From contig NDFF03000003.1 of assembly GCA_002150815.3 (NCBI GenBank), forward strand, positions 62,001 to 126,000: a DNA stretch of 64,000 nucleotides. The letters run 5' to 3'. The notes below the pieces were generated by a model. The model saw only the letters and a program-made list of their open reading frames with translations. It did not search any database and was not told the origin of the DNA. The position numbers and the translations under genes are program-made. Origin of the DNA: Grammothele lineata (lineage: Eukaryota; Basidiomycota; Agaricomycetes; Polyporales; Polyporaceae). The number at the start of each line of letters is the position of its first letter. Positions within the stretch are counted from its first letter, which is position 1. Positions 30,840 to 42,778 of the stretch are shown here, in pieces.

Positions 30840-32203
30840 ATGGCCGACGTAAAGAAAGGCAAGACTCCCAAGGAGTTCTTTGGTGTGTATCTGTTGTTCT
30901 CGACGCGCTAGTATGCACTGTGCGCGTCCTGCGGGTCTTCTTGATTGCTGACCTGGCATTCGCGTTCAGTCGACTTCATGATGGGTGGTGTGTCTGCGGT
31001 ATGTGTTGTGTCTAATACTACTTCTAGTGCCTTTCTAACCTTTCTTTGCTTGTTACAGGCTGTCGCCAAGACCTCCGCCGCTCCCATCGAGCGTATCAAG
31101 CTCCTCATCCAGAACCAGGATGAGATGGTGCGTTGTCTGTCCTCTGGGCTGTACGTTAAGTCCAGTCCTAACTGAATTGTCACCTTTCAGATCAAACAGG
31201 GTCGTCTCGCCGAGCCCTACAAGGGTATTGGGGACTGCTTTGCTCGTACCACTCGTGACGAGGGTGTTCTCTCTCTCTGGAGAGGTAACACCGCCAACGT
31301 CATCCGGTACTTCCCCACCCAAGCATTGAACTTTGCCTTCAGTGCGTGCCTTGCCAGTTATGGCAATTGTTGCGCGCGATTGTTGACACGTCATCTACAG
31401 AGGACTACTTCAAGTCGCTCTTCGGCTTCAAGAAGCAGGACGGGTACTGGATGTGGTTCGCTGGCAACGTCGCCTCTGGCGGTGCTGCTGGTGCCGCGTC
31501 GCTGCTCTTCGTTTATTCGCTTGACTACGCCCGTACGCGTCTTGCCAATGATGCCAAGTCGGCCAAGGGCGGAGGAGCTCGTCAGTTCAACGGTCTCGTC
31601 GATGTCTACAAGAAGACCCTCGCTTCCGACGGTATCGCGGGTCTTTACCGTGGTTTCGTGCCCTCGGTCGTTGGTATCGTCGTCTACCGCGGTCTCTACT
31701 TCGGTGTATACGACTCCCTCAGTGCGTCTATCTGATACCCGTTCTTCCACGTTACTAATGCCCTCTGCAGAGCCTGTCGTTCTTGTCGGTGCCCTTCAGG
31801 GTTCGTTCCTGGCCTCGTTCTTGCTTGGTTGGGGTGTTACTATTGGTGCTGGTCTTGCGTCTTACCCTCTGGACACGATTCGGTAAGTTCTTCTTGATCG
31901 TGTTGCATGTCCTTTACTCATGCTTCATGTTCTTAGTCGTCGCATGATGATGACTTCGGGTGCTGGAGTTCACTACAAGTCCATGTTCGACGCTGGTTCG
32001 CAGATTGTCGCCAAGGAGGGTATGAAGTCGCTCTTCAAGGGTGCAGGTGCCAACATCCTCCGTGGTGTTGCTGGTGCTGGTGTCCTGTCGCTCTACGACA
32101 AGCTCCAGGAGGTGCTCTTCGGCAAGGTCTACTCTGGTGGTGCGTCCCTGCGTGAAAGTTATAGTATTCTATCTCACGCACATATTTTACAGGTTCTGGC
32201 TAA
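30840..32203 (+). CDS. AAC: Mitochondrial ADP/ATP carrier
   Basis: Inner-membrane antiporter exchanging matrix ATP for cytosolic ADP. Eight exons (30840..30882, 30970..30998, 31059..31127, 31191..31341, 31401..31721, 31771..31882, 31937..32139, 32193..32203) give 312 residues. Three mitochondrial-carrier repeats are visible, with signature motifs [28 protein letters not shown] and YPLDTIRRRMMM; the RRRMMM hexapeptide (242-247) is unique to ADP/ATP carriers. The last exon codes only the end of a Gly codon, Ser, Gly and stop. Intron density is high for so short a gene. Confidence 0.97.
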
Positions 32204-32475
32204 GCGTACATGTCTTGGACATTATACATCTTATCAGCCTCCTAGTATTATCGTTTACCTCATACGCAATAGATCCTGTCGTTATTTCGCCGGTACACGA
32301 TATGCATATCTCATAGGTAGTCCTATAGTAGAGTTGGAATCGACGCGACTTGCGAAAACGAATAACTGCGTGAACCACGTGCAAGCCAGAGAGGATTAAT
32401 GACTGTTGCATGACCAGTATTTATATATTTGAGTGGACAAATTCGCTCTAAGCTGCGAATTTGCGGGAAGGGTTG

Positions 32476-35061
32476 ATGTACCCCTCAGGGAGTGGGAAAC
32501 GGCACAACCTTCCTTGTTCCATGCCACATGCATGGCGTTCCCTGTCCTTCGCTGTTGGTGCTTTGAAGGGATATTCAACCATCGCTCGTGATGCTCTAGT
32601 CCTTCGGCCATACCAAGAGTCATGCCTCCACGCCTGTATCCAGGCTCTCGGGAAGGGGGCTTCGCGTATCGGTGTCTCACTCCCTACAGGGGCTGGCAAA
32701 ACAACAGTCTTCATATCCTTGCTTTCGAGGCTTTCAGCACCACCTCTGGCACCTGACGCCACGCGTTCCCTTATCATTGTAAACAGCGTCGAGCTTGCGC
32801 AGCAGACGGCAAATCAAGCCAAACGACTTTTTCCCGACTGGTCCGTGGAGATTGAGCAGGGGAAGCAACAGGCCTCGGGAACGGCAGACGTGTACGCTGA
32901 GTCCTCTCGTTTCCTACTTATTACATTCGTTTAACGGTGTCGTATTCTCCCAGCACGGTGGCGACATTTCAGACGTTGTTGCGTTCGCAGAGATTGAACA
33001 AGTTCAGGGCAAGGTTTCTCAAAGCAGTCATCGTTGATGAAGCTCATCACGCTGCCGCACCCTCGTGAGTGAACCATGCACGGTATCCTAGCTCTTTCTC
33101 ATGCCCGTCAAGATACCGCCGCATCCTATCGCATTTTGATCCTGACATTGAACATCCTGACGAAGCAGAAGTGGCTACTGCTCTCAAACATCGTATACCG
33201 ATCCTGGGATTCTCTGCAACCTTCAGCCGACACGATGGACTCGCCTTGGGGTCTGTGTTCGAGGAGATAGTGTACCATAGAGATTTTCTAGAGATGATCA
33301 AGGAACAATGGTACGTTCCAAAGCATACATCATTCTCGGACTGCCCTTCATCTTATATACTCTACAGGCTTTGCAACGTCCGGTTCACCACTGTCCATGC
33401 GAATATCGACCTAAGCGGAGTGATCGTCAACTCGCGTTCAGGTGACTTTAACGCGACTAGCCTAGCTCATGTCGTCAACACGGATACTGTCAACGAGTTG
33501 ATTGTCCGCACGTGGATTGATAAAGCAGGTACCAGCCTCCGTGGCCACTATAGCTGTATATTAGGGTCGGCGAAACTGAACGTTTGGCCTTTAAGCGGAT
33601 CGCAAATCTACACTGATCTTTTGCGCCAACGTTTCGCACGTTCGGAGGCTCACAGCAACCTTCGTAGCTGCTGAAGTTGATGCGCGATACATTCACGCTG
33701 GTACCCCTGCCGCGGAGCGACGAGACCTAGTCGAGGCGTTCAGAGATGGAGAATTCCCCGTTCTAGTGAATTGCGGTGAGTTCAGCTTGTTTCGTTGGAC
33801 GTGTGACTGCTCATACACCTTACAGCGGTGCTTACAGAGGGCGCGGACATTCCCAACATTGATTGCATTATCATCGCTCGACCTACAAGGTCTCGCAACA
33901 CATTTGCCCAGATGGTATAGATTTCGTGTCACAGCTGTATCGTTCGGGACTCATCTGTGTCCAGATCGGCCGCGGCATGCGACTGTCGCCGAACACCGGC
34001 AAGGCGGACTGCCGTATCATAGACATCGTGGATTCACAAGAGCGCGTTGCGGGCGTGGTTTCTATACCCACTCTTTTCGGACTAGACCCATTCGAGCTCC
34101 ACGATGGTGAGCTTAGGGTGAAGGTGTTCGCAGTGCAAGACTGAATATGATACCAGACGAGACCATCGATAGCCTTGAGCAGCTGCTCGCAGAAAAGGAG
34201 AAGTACAAAGCCGACGAGGTGGGTATAAGACCATCGACCGATAGGAAAGTGTCTGCGGAAGTGCCTCTCCCCAAATCGGTTGTCTATATTGACTATGACG
34301 ACCCCTTTGTTCTCGCCGATCATGCGTCCGGAGACCCACATGTCAATGCTCTCAGCAGAAATGCGTGGGTGTGCTGCGGCGAGAGCGTGTATGTACTTGA
34401 ATGCCTCGGCAAGGGTTACATACGCATTGAGCCCGTAGAGGACGATGATCCTAACAGACGTACGTTGTAAATTCTCAAACTTCATTTTTATGTACTGACC
34501 CGCATTTTCACAGCGAAGTTTGCTGCCCATTTCACCCCACCCACGCTCAGTAGAGGAATGGCTTTCATGCTCAAAATATCGCCTTATAGACGCAGCAAGC
34601 AGATCGTAGAAGCTGCCACACTCGCCGATGCTATTCATGGCTGCGACACCTATGCACTCAAGGTTGTTCCCGGCAAGCTGGCTCTTGGCTTGATGAGGAC
34701 GGCCAGGTGGCGGTCCTTGCCAGCTACGCCCTCCCAAAGACAGTTCATCCTCAAGCGATGGCAAGGCCGTAAGACGATCACATCTGCCGGTGCTTATGAG
34801 AAGGCTGCAGAGCATGAGGCAAGGTTAGGCACCATGACCAAGGGCGAGGCTGGCAACATAATCACGCGTCTGAAACATGGAGCACAGGTATATGGTTGTA
34901 TTGAGTTGTATGCCCACCGTCCACTTACAACGCAACTGGAACAGACGCGCTACGAGAAGAAGCAGCGAGAAAAGGCGAAAGCACTTCGAGCAATCACCAG
35001 GGAGGTGGCTCGACGAGCGAGGGAAGACGTAAAAGTAGGACCACTTGCTGTGGCGACTTGA
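32476..35061 (+). CDS. IRC3: Irc3-like mitochondrial DEAD/H-box helicase
   Basis: Superfamily 2 ATP-dependent helicase resembling yeast Irc3, which maintains mitochondrial DNA. Exons 32476..32891, 32954..33064, 33113..33310, 33368..33528, 33596..33775, 33826..33914, 33965..34106, 34157..34459, 34514..34887, 34945..35061 give 696 residues. Motif I is [10 protein letters not shown], Ia is [10 protein letters not shown], motif II is [13 protein letters not shown] (DEAH), motif III is [14 protein letters not shown] is [13 protein letters not shown] is [19 protein letters not shown] and VI is [20 protein letters not shown]. The N-terminus ([20 protein letters not shown]) is basic and lacks acidic residues, fitting a mitochondrial presequence. 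The C-terminal third is basic and matches no motif I know. Confidence 0.9.
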
Positions 35062-35106
35062 AATATCCATGTATATTGTAGAGGGCAAGCGTACAGTATA
35101 TACAGA

Positions 35107-38100
35107 CTAATGCGAAGACCCATTGCTACTCAGGCTTGATAACCTCGGCGAGACGGCGTGCTCGCTCTGTAATGTGTAAACGGCGGCAAGTTGAGCTTGC
35201 CCAACCATTCGGTCAAGCGTCTCTGGGCTCAAGAATGCTTTCGGGTTTTGTGAGAGTGTGGCGAGGATGGATCCGACGAGAGAGTCACCGGCGCCTGTGA
35301 CATTCACGATCTTTTCTTTCAGGAGGGGGATTGCCGGGAAGTGCTTGAGGACAACAATGCTCGTACCGCCGGCGTTGCGCGCAACAACTTGTCTGGCTAC
35401 AGTATTGCTCGACTCGAGCGCCCAGGCCGATTCGCGTACGGCTTCCGCTCCAGAGATGCGGAAGGCGACGAGGAGTCCGTGCTCGCCGCACTTGATGACG
35501 AGATGCTGGAACAAAGGGAGGAGGTTGATCGCCATTTGCGCGATACCTTTGTCGACGAGGAAGGCGAGCGTGTCGGTTTTATTGGGGGGCCCGGGTAGGG
35601 GGATGGGGTCCTCGGCAAACGCACTGCGGCGGGCAAGCTGCTCAAGTTCCATGCGGAAGTCGGAACTGAGAGCCATGTCGTCGACGATTTGCCACCAGTA
35701 TCGGTGTGAGGTAAGTTCAAGCGACGAGGAACAGGCTTCCTGATACATGTGCGCGAGTTCAAGGACATTTGGGGTAGCAAAGGTGACCGGGGCTTGAGAA
35801 ACATGCGCCGAGTCAAACGCTACTGCAATTGCGGGAAAGATGGCCGTGGACTTGGGGACAGACGTTGGCTCACTGTAATTCGCAGTTTAGTAGATACTAC
35901 CTCAAGGAGACGGCAGAATACTAACAAGAAAGCTAGCTCGCGGTCAGTAACCTATCCCGCATTAGAAGAACTTGCAACTTACTGCTGATGTCCCTTTGAG
36001 CGGCATACGCAACTAACGATCGGAGCGTTTGCTGCGACATATTTGCATCCATAGCTATAATTAGAGGTTGATGTCTGTCGAGAACAGGGATGACCTGCCG
36101 TGCGCAGGATAATCAGGGCGACGATCGAGATGACGACCGCCTTGGACACACCCGAGCTGCATCCAGCGAGCTGACGACATCCATGTCCGCTACTCCACCA
36201 GTGAGATCACCTGCCTCATTCAAAAGCATGTTGCAAACAGCGGTTCGACCATTAGGTACTTCCATGAAGCCATCCGTACGCATGCCGAGCCGCTCAGAAT
36301 CAGAGAAGAGTATTTTCCCGAAACCGTCTTGGCCCATAGGAGACACGAGAAGAGACTGCTTTGACAAGTCGTTAGAAAACGAAGAAAGAATACGATGGGC
36401 AGCCTCTGCAACGTTGCGACCGACACCCCCCGAGGTTAGGGACACCACTCCAGGTGCTGTGGTATAGAGATTGTTGTTCGAATGCGAGGTCCCCGGCACA
36501 GAGCCAGCGCGAGCAGTGATGTCGACTGCAGCGGAACCAATGATCACCAGTTTTGCGGGAGGCTAGAGATGTATACGATATGAATATCATTTGTATGCCC
36601 TTTCTGGTGTACTCACAAGGGCAGCAGACCCCTGGGGTTTCGATGGCGCATCTTGAGTGGTGGTAAGCAATATCTGAGGTTGTGCAACTTGAGGCCTAGC
36701 ATCCACTAAACGCGCATATGCTGCAGCAATCTGACCGCCTATGACGCAAATAAGACATATCATAACCATTGTGTAAGCTGTGGACTGACCGACAGTAGCA
36801 GTGTTCTCGATAAGCGCGATATCTAACAGATGGTTGAGTATGTGCTCTGAAATTGTGTAACGTACCTACTGCTCGCTAGAGATTTGCCCGCGGTGAGATC
36901 ACCAACGCGCTTGAGGAGCCATGGTGTTGCCTCCTTGCCTCTCCGGCTCATACCATTTGCTTCCGATTCCTTTACCGCTTGTTCCACGGCACGTTGGAGC
37001 TCTTCGCCCACAGCCTCGTACTGTTCCGGGATAGGCACAGCAAACAGTACACCATTGGACATGCCGAGTTGCTCATGCGTGCCTATGACACTAATGAGTC
37101 ATAGGTATAATCACGTTGTTCCTTTTTACGCACGCAAGATCTGAGCTGCAGACGTCGGATCACCTACCTGCCAGGGACTCTGTATCTTGATTAGTATGAC
37201 GCCGTACTGGCGGTTACGTCGAACTCACTTTGAAGCCACTATGCCTGCTGTAGAACGCCGGAAAATCATTTGATGGACCATACGACACGACGGGGACGCC
37301 CAAGGTTTCCTGCAACAGCAGTTCAGCACTACTCTCGCCCCGAGAGCAGCAGACTGACGAGATATTCCAGCGTCCTGGTAGAAGAAACATGAAACGTCCA
37401 TCAGTTACCCGTGTATGAAAGCGCTGACCTCCCGATATCCAATATGGACTTGACTCCCGCTGAGACAAGGCCAACTGGGCAGCGTGTAAGTTCATGGAGG
37501 TCTGCAGAAACATCCATGGCTACGGATGGTGATCAATAGTGAGGCTTCGAGCTATCTCTGGTGAGCCTCAACTAGACTCACTAGACTCTGCTCCGCGATG
37601 GACCCCACCGAGCCTAGAGCTGGGGGTTAGGCAAGGTCAAACGGGTAGATACACCTCTTACCCGCCGGTCGAGAACACCTGACGCGGTATAAGCACTCAT
37701 ACATGATCTGGAGTAGGTCCTACTCACCTTGATGCCAGCCAATGCTGCTAGGATGAGTGTGGTACTGCATGTAGTTCCCTGGCGGGAACGTCGTTGTTAC
37801 AGAAATGCGGTAAAGTCTCGAATTCCGTTCTAGCTTACCCCATCTTTTCTCATGGTAATAGCAGCTCCCAAATCTCGTCGTGACACCTTCACCACGCATG
37901 TGTTGTTTGCGATATCCGCAAGGCGTTCAAGATGTTGTGGCTCCAGACCGATCTTGACCCGCCCTTCGATGAGGCCGATGGTAGCAGGGACAGCACCAGC
38001 CTTGCGTACGTTCCTCTCCACCGATAGTGCTGTTTCCCTGTTAGTAGGGTAGGGCATGCCGTGGGTTACTATCGTCGTCTCGAGTGCGACTACGGGACGG

Positions 38101-38252
38101 GTATGGGCGAGAGCCTCTTGCACTTCCGGGTGAATGTCGATGGGTGCGTATTCCTTGAGCGCTGCCGATAGCGATACGATGGACCGTTTGCATCTCAGAG
38201 AGGCGGCCGCAGGCCAGAGGAGGGGGGCGGCGCGTCGTTGGAGGAAAGGCAT
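35107..38252 (-). CDS. Bifunctional pseudouridine-5'-phosphate glycosidase / PfkB kinase
   Basis: Fusion of the two enzymes of pseudouridine breakdown: a PfkB-family kinase that phosphorylates pseudouridine and a glycosidase that splits the C-C bond to uracil and ribose 5-phosphate. The N-terminal half (exon 1, 38252..37839) is PsuG/IndA-like: VVALETTIVTHGMPYPTNRE, GAVPATIGLIEGRVKIGL, VVKVSRRDLGAAI; later exons add GTTCSTTLILAALAGIK, TGGLGGVHRGAES, SADLHELTRCPVGLVSAGVK, ETLGVPVVSYG and AVPIPEQYEAVGEELQRAVE. The C-terminal half is PfkB-like: KLVIIGSAAVDITA, SLTSGGVGRNVAEA, MGQDGFGKI and the anion-hole motif NVTGAGDSLVGSILATL. About ten introns; only exon 1 and several junctions were checked in phase. 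The RRAAPLLWPAAASLRCKRS start resembles a mitochondrial presequence. Fused IndA-PfkB proteins are known in eukaryotes. Confidence 0.9.
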
Positions 38253-38482
38253 GAGGACTTACGATACAACTTGGACGTCCGACCTGGGCCTCAAGGCCTG
38301 ACTCGCTGAAGACCGGCACCCGGCCCGGGTGCGCGTCTCGTTTATTGGTGGCTGCAATAGCAGCTGGATAGGGCTGGATGCCACATGTTCCGGAGTCAAG
38401 CAGGCACAACTATTGGTAAAAGAGCGGATCATCCCAGATCCATACATCCGACACGTTGAACGCGCCCAGTGCTCGGAGGATA

Positions 38483-39060
38483 ATGTCCACGCCTGCTGCG
38501 TCCGTTGAAGCACGCCTCGATATTCCTGAGGGGGTCTGTGTCTTGACATACGAGTCCCTTGACATTCCAAGGATCATACAATCCGTGAGGGACGATGGCG
38601 CGGGCGCGACCGCCGTGTTTATGGGAACGACGCGCAACTCTTTCAGAGGTATAGCAGCCACGCCACGCACATAGCTCCTCGATAGTCATATCTGTGTCTT
38701 CTAGGGAAGGTTGTCACCCGTCTTGACTACCAAGCTTACAGCAAGCTCGCTATCAAGACTATGGCCGACATTCTCCGCGCCGCCCACGCTGCCTACTCCC
38801 GCTCTGACCACCAAGTTCTGCCGGCTGAAGGCCAAGTACGCTCCCTGATTCGCTCCGCTATTCACCACCGGCTCGGGACGGTGCCAGTGGGCGAACCTTC
38901 AATTGTCATTGCTGTATCCTCCCCGCATCGAAAGGAGGCGTTCATGGCGTGCGAGCAGATCTTGGAAGATGTAAAGCTGAAGGTGCAGATCTGGAAGCGA
39001 GAATTCTACGAGGGGGAGCGGGAAGAGGACGCGGAATGGAAGGCGAATGCTGGACATTGA
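38483..39060 (+). CDS. MOCS2B: Molybdopterin synthase catalytic subunit (MoaE / MOCS2B)
   Basis: Inserts sulfur into precursor Z to make molybdopterin for the molybdenum cofactor; partner is the small MoaD/MOCS2A subunit, not seen here. Exons 38483..38648 and 38705..39060 give 173 residues. Landmarks: GAGATAVFMGTTRNSFRGK, LDYQAYSKLAIKTM, IHHRLGTVPVGEPSIVIAVS, SPHRKEAFMACEQILEDVK and the C-terminal WKREFYEGE, with the conserved KxxxWKRE pattern. It lies 230 bp from the start of the divergent pseudouridine-catabolism gene. Confidence 0.93.
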
Positions 39061-39198
39061 CATCGATGAAGTAGGCTGTTTATGTCGATAGTTGTGCACG
39101 GCTGTTGATTTCGTGACATATTGCTCATGCAGATAGGCTCTGAGAACACGTACGGAATACACGACCTGAACTGTGGAGCCGCGTGGCATAGAGCCAGA

Positions 39199-40587
39199 CT
39201 AATCGATCTTCCATTTCTTCGTCACAATGTCGTCATCGTTGCTTACAAGGAGTTCGATGGACCAAATCGCGAGTGTGAAGAAAATGTTCATCCACCTCCA
39301 CCAAACTTGCGAAGAGTGATCGAGCACTAGAAACCCATTAGTGATGGTGAACACGAGGGGATCCCTGTGCGACTCACTAAGAAGGTGAGAATATACAGTC
39401 ACGAATATGGACTGGCGGTATGTCAAGAGCAAGTAGGTCAACCGTGACGTCTGTCACTGTCAGTTGACATCATACTGCAGCTTTGAACAGAAAGCTCTAC
39501 ACTCACTGGCCTGCCTTCCCAAGCATTGTTAACTTCGCTTTCGTCTTCCCAGCTATCTGCGCCGATATTTGGCAGAATTCGTGAGGCGAAGTGTAATACA
39601 ATGAGCCGATAGATGAGCGCGAAGAGAACAGGTTTGGGTAGCGTATTGGAGACGAAGTTCACGAGCGTCTGGAGGTGGGGAAGGATGTTCGAGAGCAAAG
39701 GGGTACTATGTTGGGTTGAAGAGTCAGAAACCCAACCGGCCAAGAGAAGTGAACGGCGCACTAGGATAAGCCAGGGTCCACAACCAACGCATCGTCGACG
39801 CCGCACAACCACACATTGTAAGCCACAATGAGCGCCATACAGCTCGTCTCGATCACGTTGGTGCGACGTAGAGCAAATCCAATAAACGTGAGGAAGATAA
39901 GAGTGGTCAGGGCCACCCCCAGCAACGTCGAGGAAAGCGGAGAGTCCGCAGTTGCTGAGTAGGACTGGCAACGTGGAATGGGTCGGCTCAGCTCGTGCGA
40001 CGTTGATACCGGACATAAATTTTGCGGAAGGCCCACTTACCGCAACGACCCACCAAGCCGATGCAACATACCCTGCCGCTGCGCCAACGAGCATCCCAAA
40101 TTGGTATCCTTCACCCTCGCCCACGAGCTCCTTCCCAACCTGGCCGAGACGCTGCGCGACGAGCAAACTTGACATGCCCTCGAAAACGATGAAGAGCGGG
40201 CTCGACCATTGCAGTAGCGTGCCCCACCATGACGCGGCCGTGATCAGCCACGGGTGAGCACCTTCAGCAAAGGCGTTGAAACAGACTAGTAGGAGGAAGG
40301 GATGCATCGGGACTTGCATGATGCTGAGCGCGGGGGACCCCCAGAAAAGGACGAGTGTGCCATGGATGAGAGAATGCCCGAAGAGGAGGAGAGAGAGAGA
40401 GAGAAATGCAGATTTGTTAAGTGTCGAGAGCGTGAGTGGAAGATAGATCAAGATTTGTGAGACAGTAGAAAGCCTGGGGCAGAAGGCGCGTCAGTTCCGA
40501 GTGCCGCGTCCTGCTTGCGTGCCAAGTGGTGGGCTACACTCACCGGGCTGTGTTCGACAGCGCATGCCAAAGAAACCAAGGAGCCAT
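39199..40587 (-). CDS. ICE2: Ice2 ER membrane protein
   Basis: Multi-span ER protein of the Ice2 family, linked in yeast to cortical ER structure, lipid-droplet contact and phospholipid control. Exon 1 (40587..40544) is short: MAPWFLWHALSNTA. Exon 2 (40473..40041) gives LSTVSQILIYLPLTLSTLNK then LSLSLLLFGHSLIHGTLVLF and further hydrophobic spans; exon 3 starts at 39964 (SYSATADSPLSSTLLGV). Later exons contain PVLFALIYRLIVLHFASRIL, TYRQSIFVTVYSHLL and, at the end, WRWMNIFFTLAIWSIELLVS. At least eight hydrophobic segments. An alternative longer N-terminus in another frame was rejected because only the 40587 start splices in phase to the conserved LSTVSQIL. Confidence 0.8.
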
Positions 40588-40878
40588 AGCTGACCAGTAT
40601 CACCGAGGGGCGATACGGGAGAGCTGGTGGCCAGAGATGAACGCCAGCAATGGCGCGGGGGAGCAAGGAGGGCTGCCTCGCGCTTTTGGAATCTGCGGAT
40701 GCATACAGCATATATCAGCACGTGCAGCGTGCCGCACCTTACACTTCACGAGTATACATTCCGCTACCTAGAAGTTCTGCATTCTCGTCTCCGTTGATTA
40801 CATCTTATTGAGGTAGATTACGATATCTTACATGAAATAAATTACAGCGATGGAACATATTCCTAGTACATCTCTCGA
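40588..40878. other. Intergenic region
   Basis: About 290 bases between the 5' end of ICE2 and the 3' end of the Dug3-like gene, both on the minus strand. AT-rich near 40800-40850. No gene seen. Confidence 0.4.
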
Positions 40879-42445
40879 TCACAACGAACGGTTCTGAATC
40901 GAATTTAACGAGCGAGGGAACGTAGATCGCCTCGCACTCAAGAATCCCTTCGCAGCCGCGAACTCGATACCTCTTGCAGGCAACGTAGTGTCAGAAGGAG
41001 AAACGTAGAACTTGTCAACGATAGGAATTTGGAGCAAGTTCATCTTCGGGGTGATCACCACCATGTGGTTGGTTCGAATCTCCATCCAATCGGCTGTAAT
41101 GGAACGTGAGGCATTCACAGTCTCCTTTCATGCCACTTGCGACCGACCTTTCTCAAACGTGAGCGGCTCACTAGCAATCTGGGCAATCAGAGTATAAGCA
41201 GATGGCGCAAGTAAATTACTGGTGTGACGGACCATAATGATGTTTTCGCGCTTGTCAGTTTTGGACATCCTGTAATGACCACCCTCAGCATATTCGCTGA
41301 ATGTACTACCGGAAGAAAACCACTGGAAAGAAGTTCAGTGCTAGATAATAGGACAGATTATGCATTGAACTGACCAGTGAGGCCGCTTCGTCTGTTCGAG
41401 ACGAGATGTAACGAGTTGCAACTACAGTTTCCCCGTCAGTCACACAAAAATTCATTAGACTGGGCTGTAGTCCCGTCAGTGATAGAGTTAAGAATACATG
41501 ACTCAATGACGACTGACTTCAGCGATGTGTTCTTCCTCCAGCAGCTGGTTGATGTGAGCAATTGTGTCGAGCATGGCACGCTGAAGGATGGCCGGTGTGA
41601 AAATCTTCGCCTGAGGGTCAGGCAGCTAGATTAAGGGTTAACGAACTTGCACGCTAGATATACAGGTCCTCATATACCTTGGAAAGTAGGAGCGCGAACG
41701 ACCATTGAGAGTCTGCGAGAGTCAATAAGTCGACCACAGTTCATAGCACCGCAACTGACCCGTGTTTCCCGTGACCATGTTGAACAGCTCGTCGGACAGA
41801 GCATTCTGCAGTTTCCTCTTGATCTTGTGGAAGTCCGCGATGCCCCCGTTGTGCATGAACTACACGAGCTGCTCATTGAGTATACTATAATGTAAGTGCA
41901 TGAATCATCGTAATTCACCATGAGCTTTCCATACGACCAAGGATGACAGTTGTCCAGACTCAGTGTTCCGGCAGTGGTAGCCCGAACATGTGCACTAAAT
42001 ACGGGCGCTCTGATTCAGTCCATCGCAACCTATCGCCAGACGTGAAAAGCTTTCTCACAAGACCAAGGGTGATTTAGTCTTCTCAGCCAGGCGGAGAAGG
42101 TTGACATTATTCCAAGCCTAATTATCACATCATCTGTACAAGTGTTTACATGGGGAAAGAATCAGAACCCACCGGCGTGACTGAAGTGAATATGCACGGT
42201 TGGCTCCCTAGCTCCTCGTCGTAGACAGAGTCATACCAACCTACAGTTTCTAGTGGGTCTCACAGGAACGCTTAGATCAACACAAAGCACTCACCGACAC
42301 CGAAGCCATCTCCATTGATAGGTCTTCGGTGATCCAAACGGAGTCTTGAATCGAACGCTTGGTTTATGATCGAGTGACAGGGCCTGGTGAGGAGGTGCGA
42401 GAGCTGGACGGGCTCGGTGCCCTTGTATATTACGAACCGACACAT
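40879..42445 (-). CDS. DUG3: Dug3-like class II glutamine amidotransferase
   Basis: Resembles yeast Dug3, part of the Dug2-Dug3 complex that degrades glutathione outside the gamma-glutamyl cycle. Exon 1 (42445..42295) starts MCRFVIYKG with Cys2 as the N-terminal nucleophile and continues LSHLLTRPCHSIINQAFDSR, LDHRRPINGDGFGVGWY; later exons include FTSVTPAWNNVNLLRLAEK, VFAHVRATTAGTLSLDNCHP, HNGGIADFHKIKRKLQNALS, NFCVTDGETVVATRYISS and MVVITPKMNLLQIPI. These are the standard Ntn-hydrolase blocks. At least nine exons; only the first junctions were phased. The partner peptidase is not in this window. Confidence 0.88.
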
Positions 42446-42778
42446 GGGGGGAAATGCAGTGGGATGTCAGTGAGGTGTAACGGGAGATCGACGTCAAGAG
42501 GTAAGGAGTATCTAGGGCGAAACGGCTGAGACGCGGCGTTGCGACATGGCGTCGCATTTATGTATGGGTTTGTGCGTGCGCTCTTGTCAATCCGAGGCAT
42601 TCCCTGCGTCATCGGCAGACGCCGGTGACTCAAAATGGACAAATCGTCGGCCGGCTATTTCACGCGGGACAAGCACGCAGACATACAAACCAAACTATGC
42701 CATGTTATGCATATAGAATACACGTATACACGTCTTCTGTTCAGCAGTCCTTTATCACTACAAGCGACATCCCATCTC
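42446..42778. other. Intergenic region
   Basis: About 330 bases between the Dug3-like start codon and the stop of the acetylglucosamine-phosphate mutase, same strand. It must hold the DUG3 promoter and the mutase 3' UTR; no gene seen. Confidence 0.4.

Noticed and set aside
41060..41085. tRNA B-box-like GGTTCGAATC
   Set aside because: It lies inside the Dug3-like coding sequence (IRTNHMVVIT) and no A box or acceptor stem can be drawn around it.
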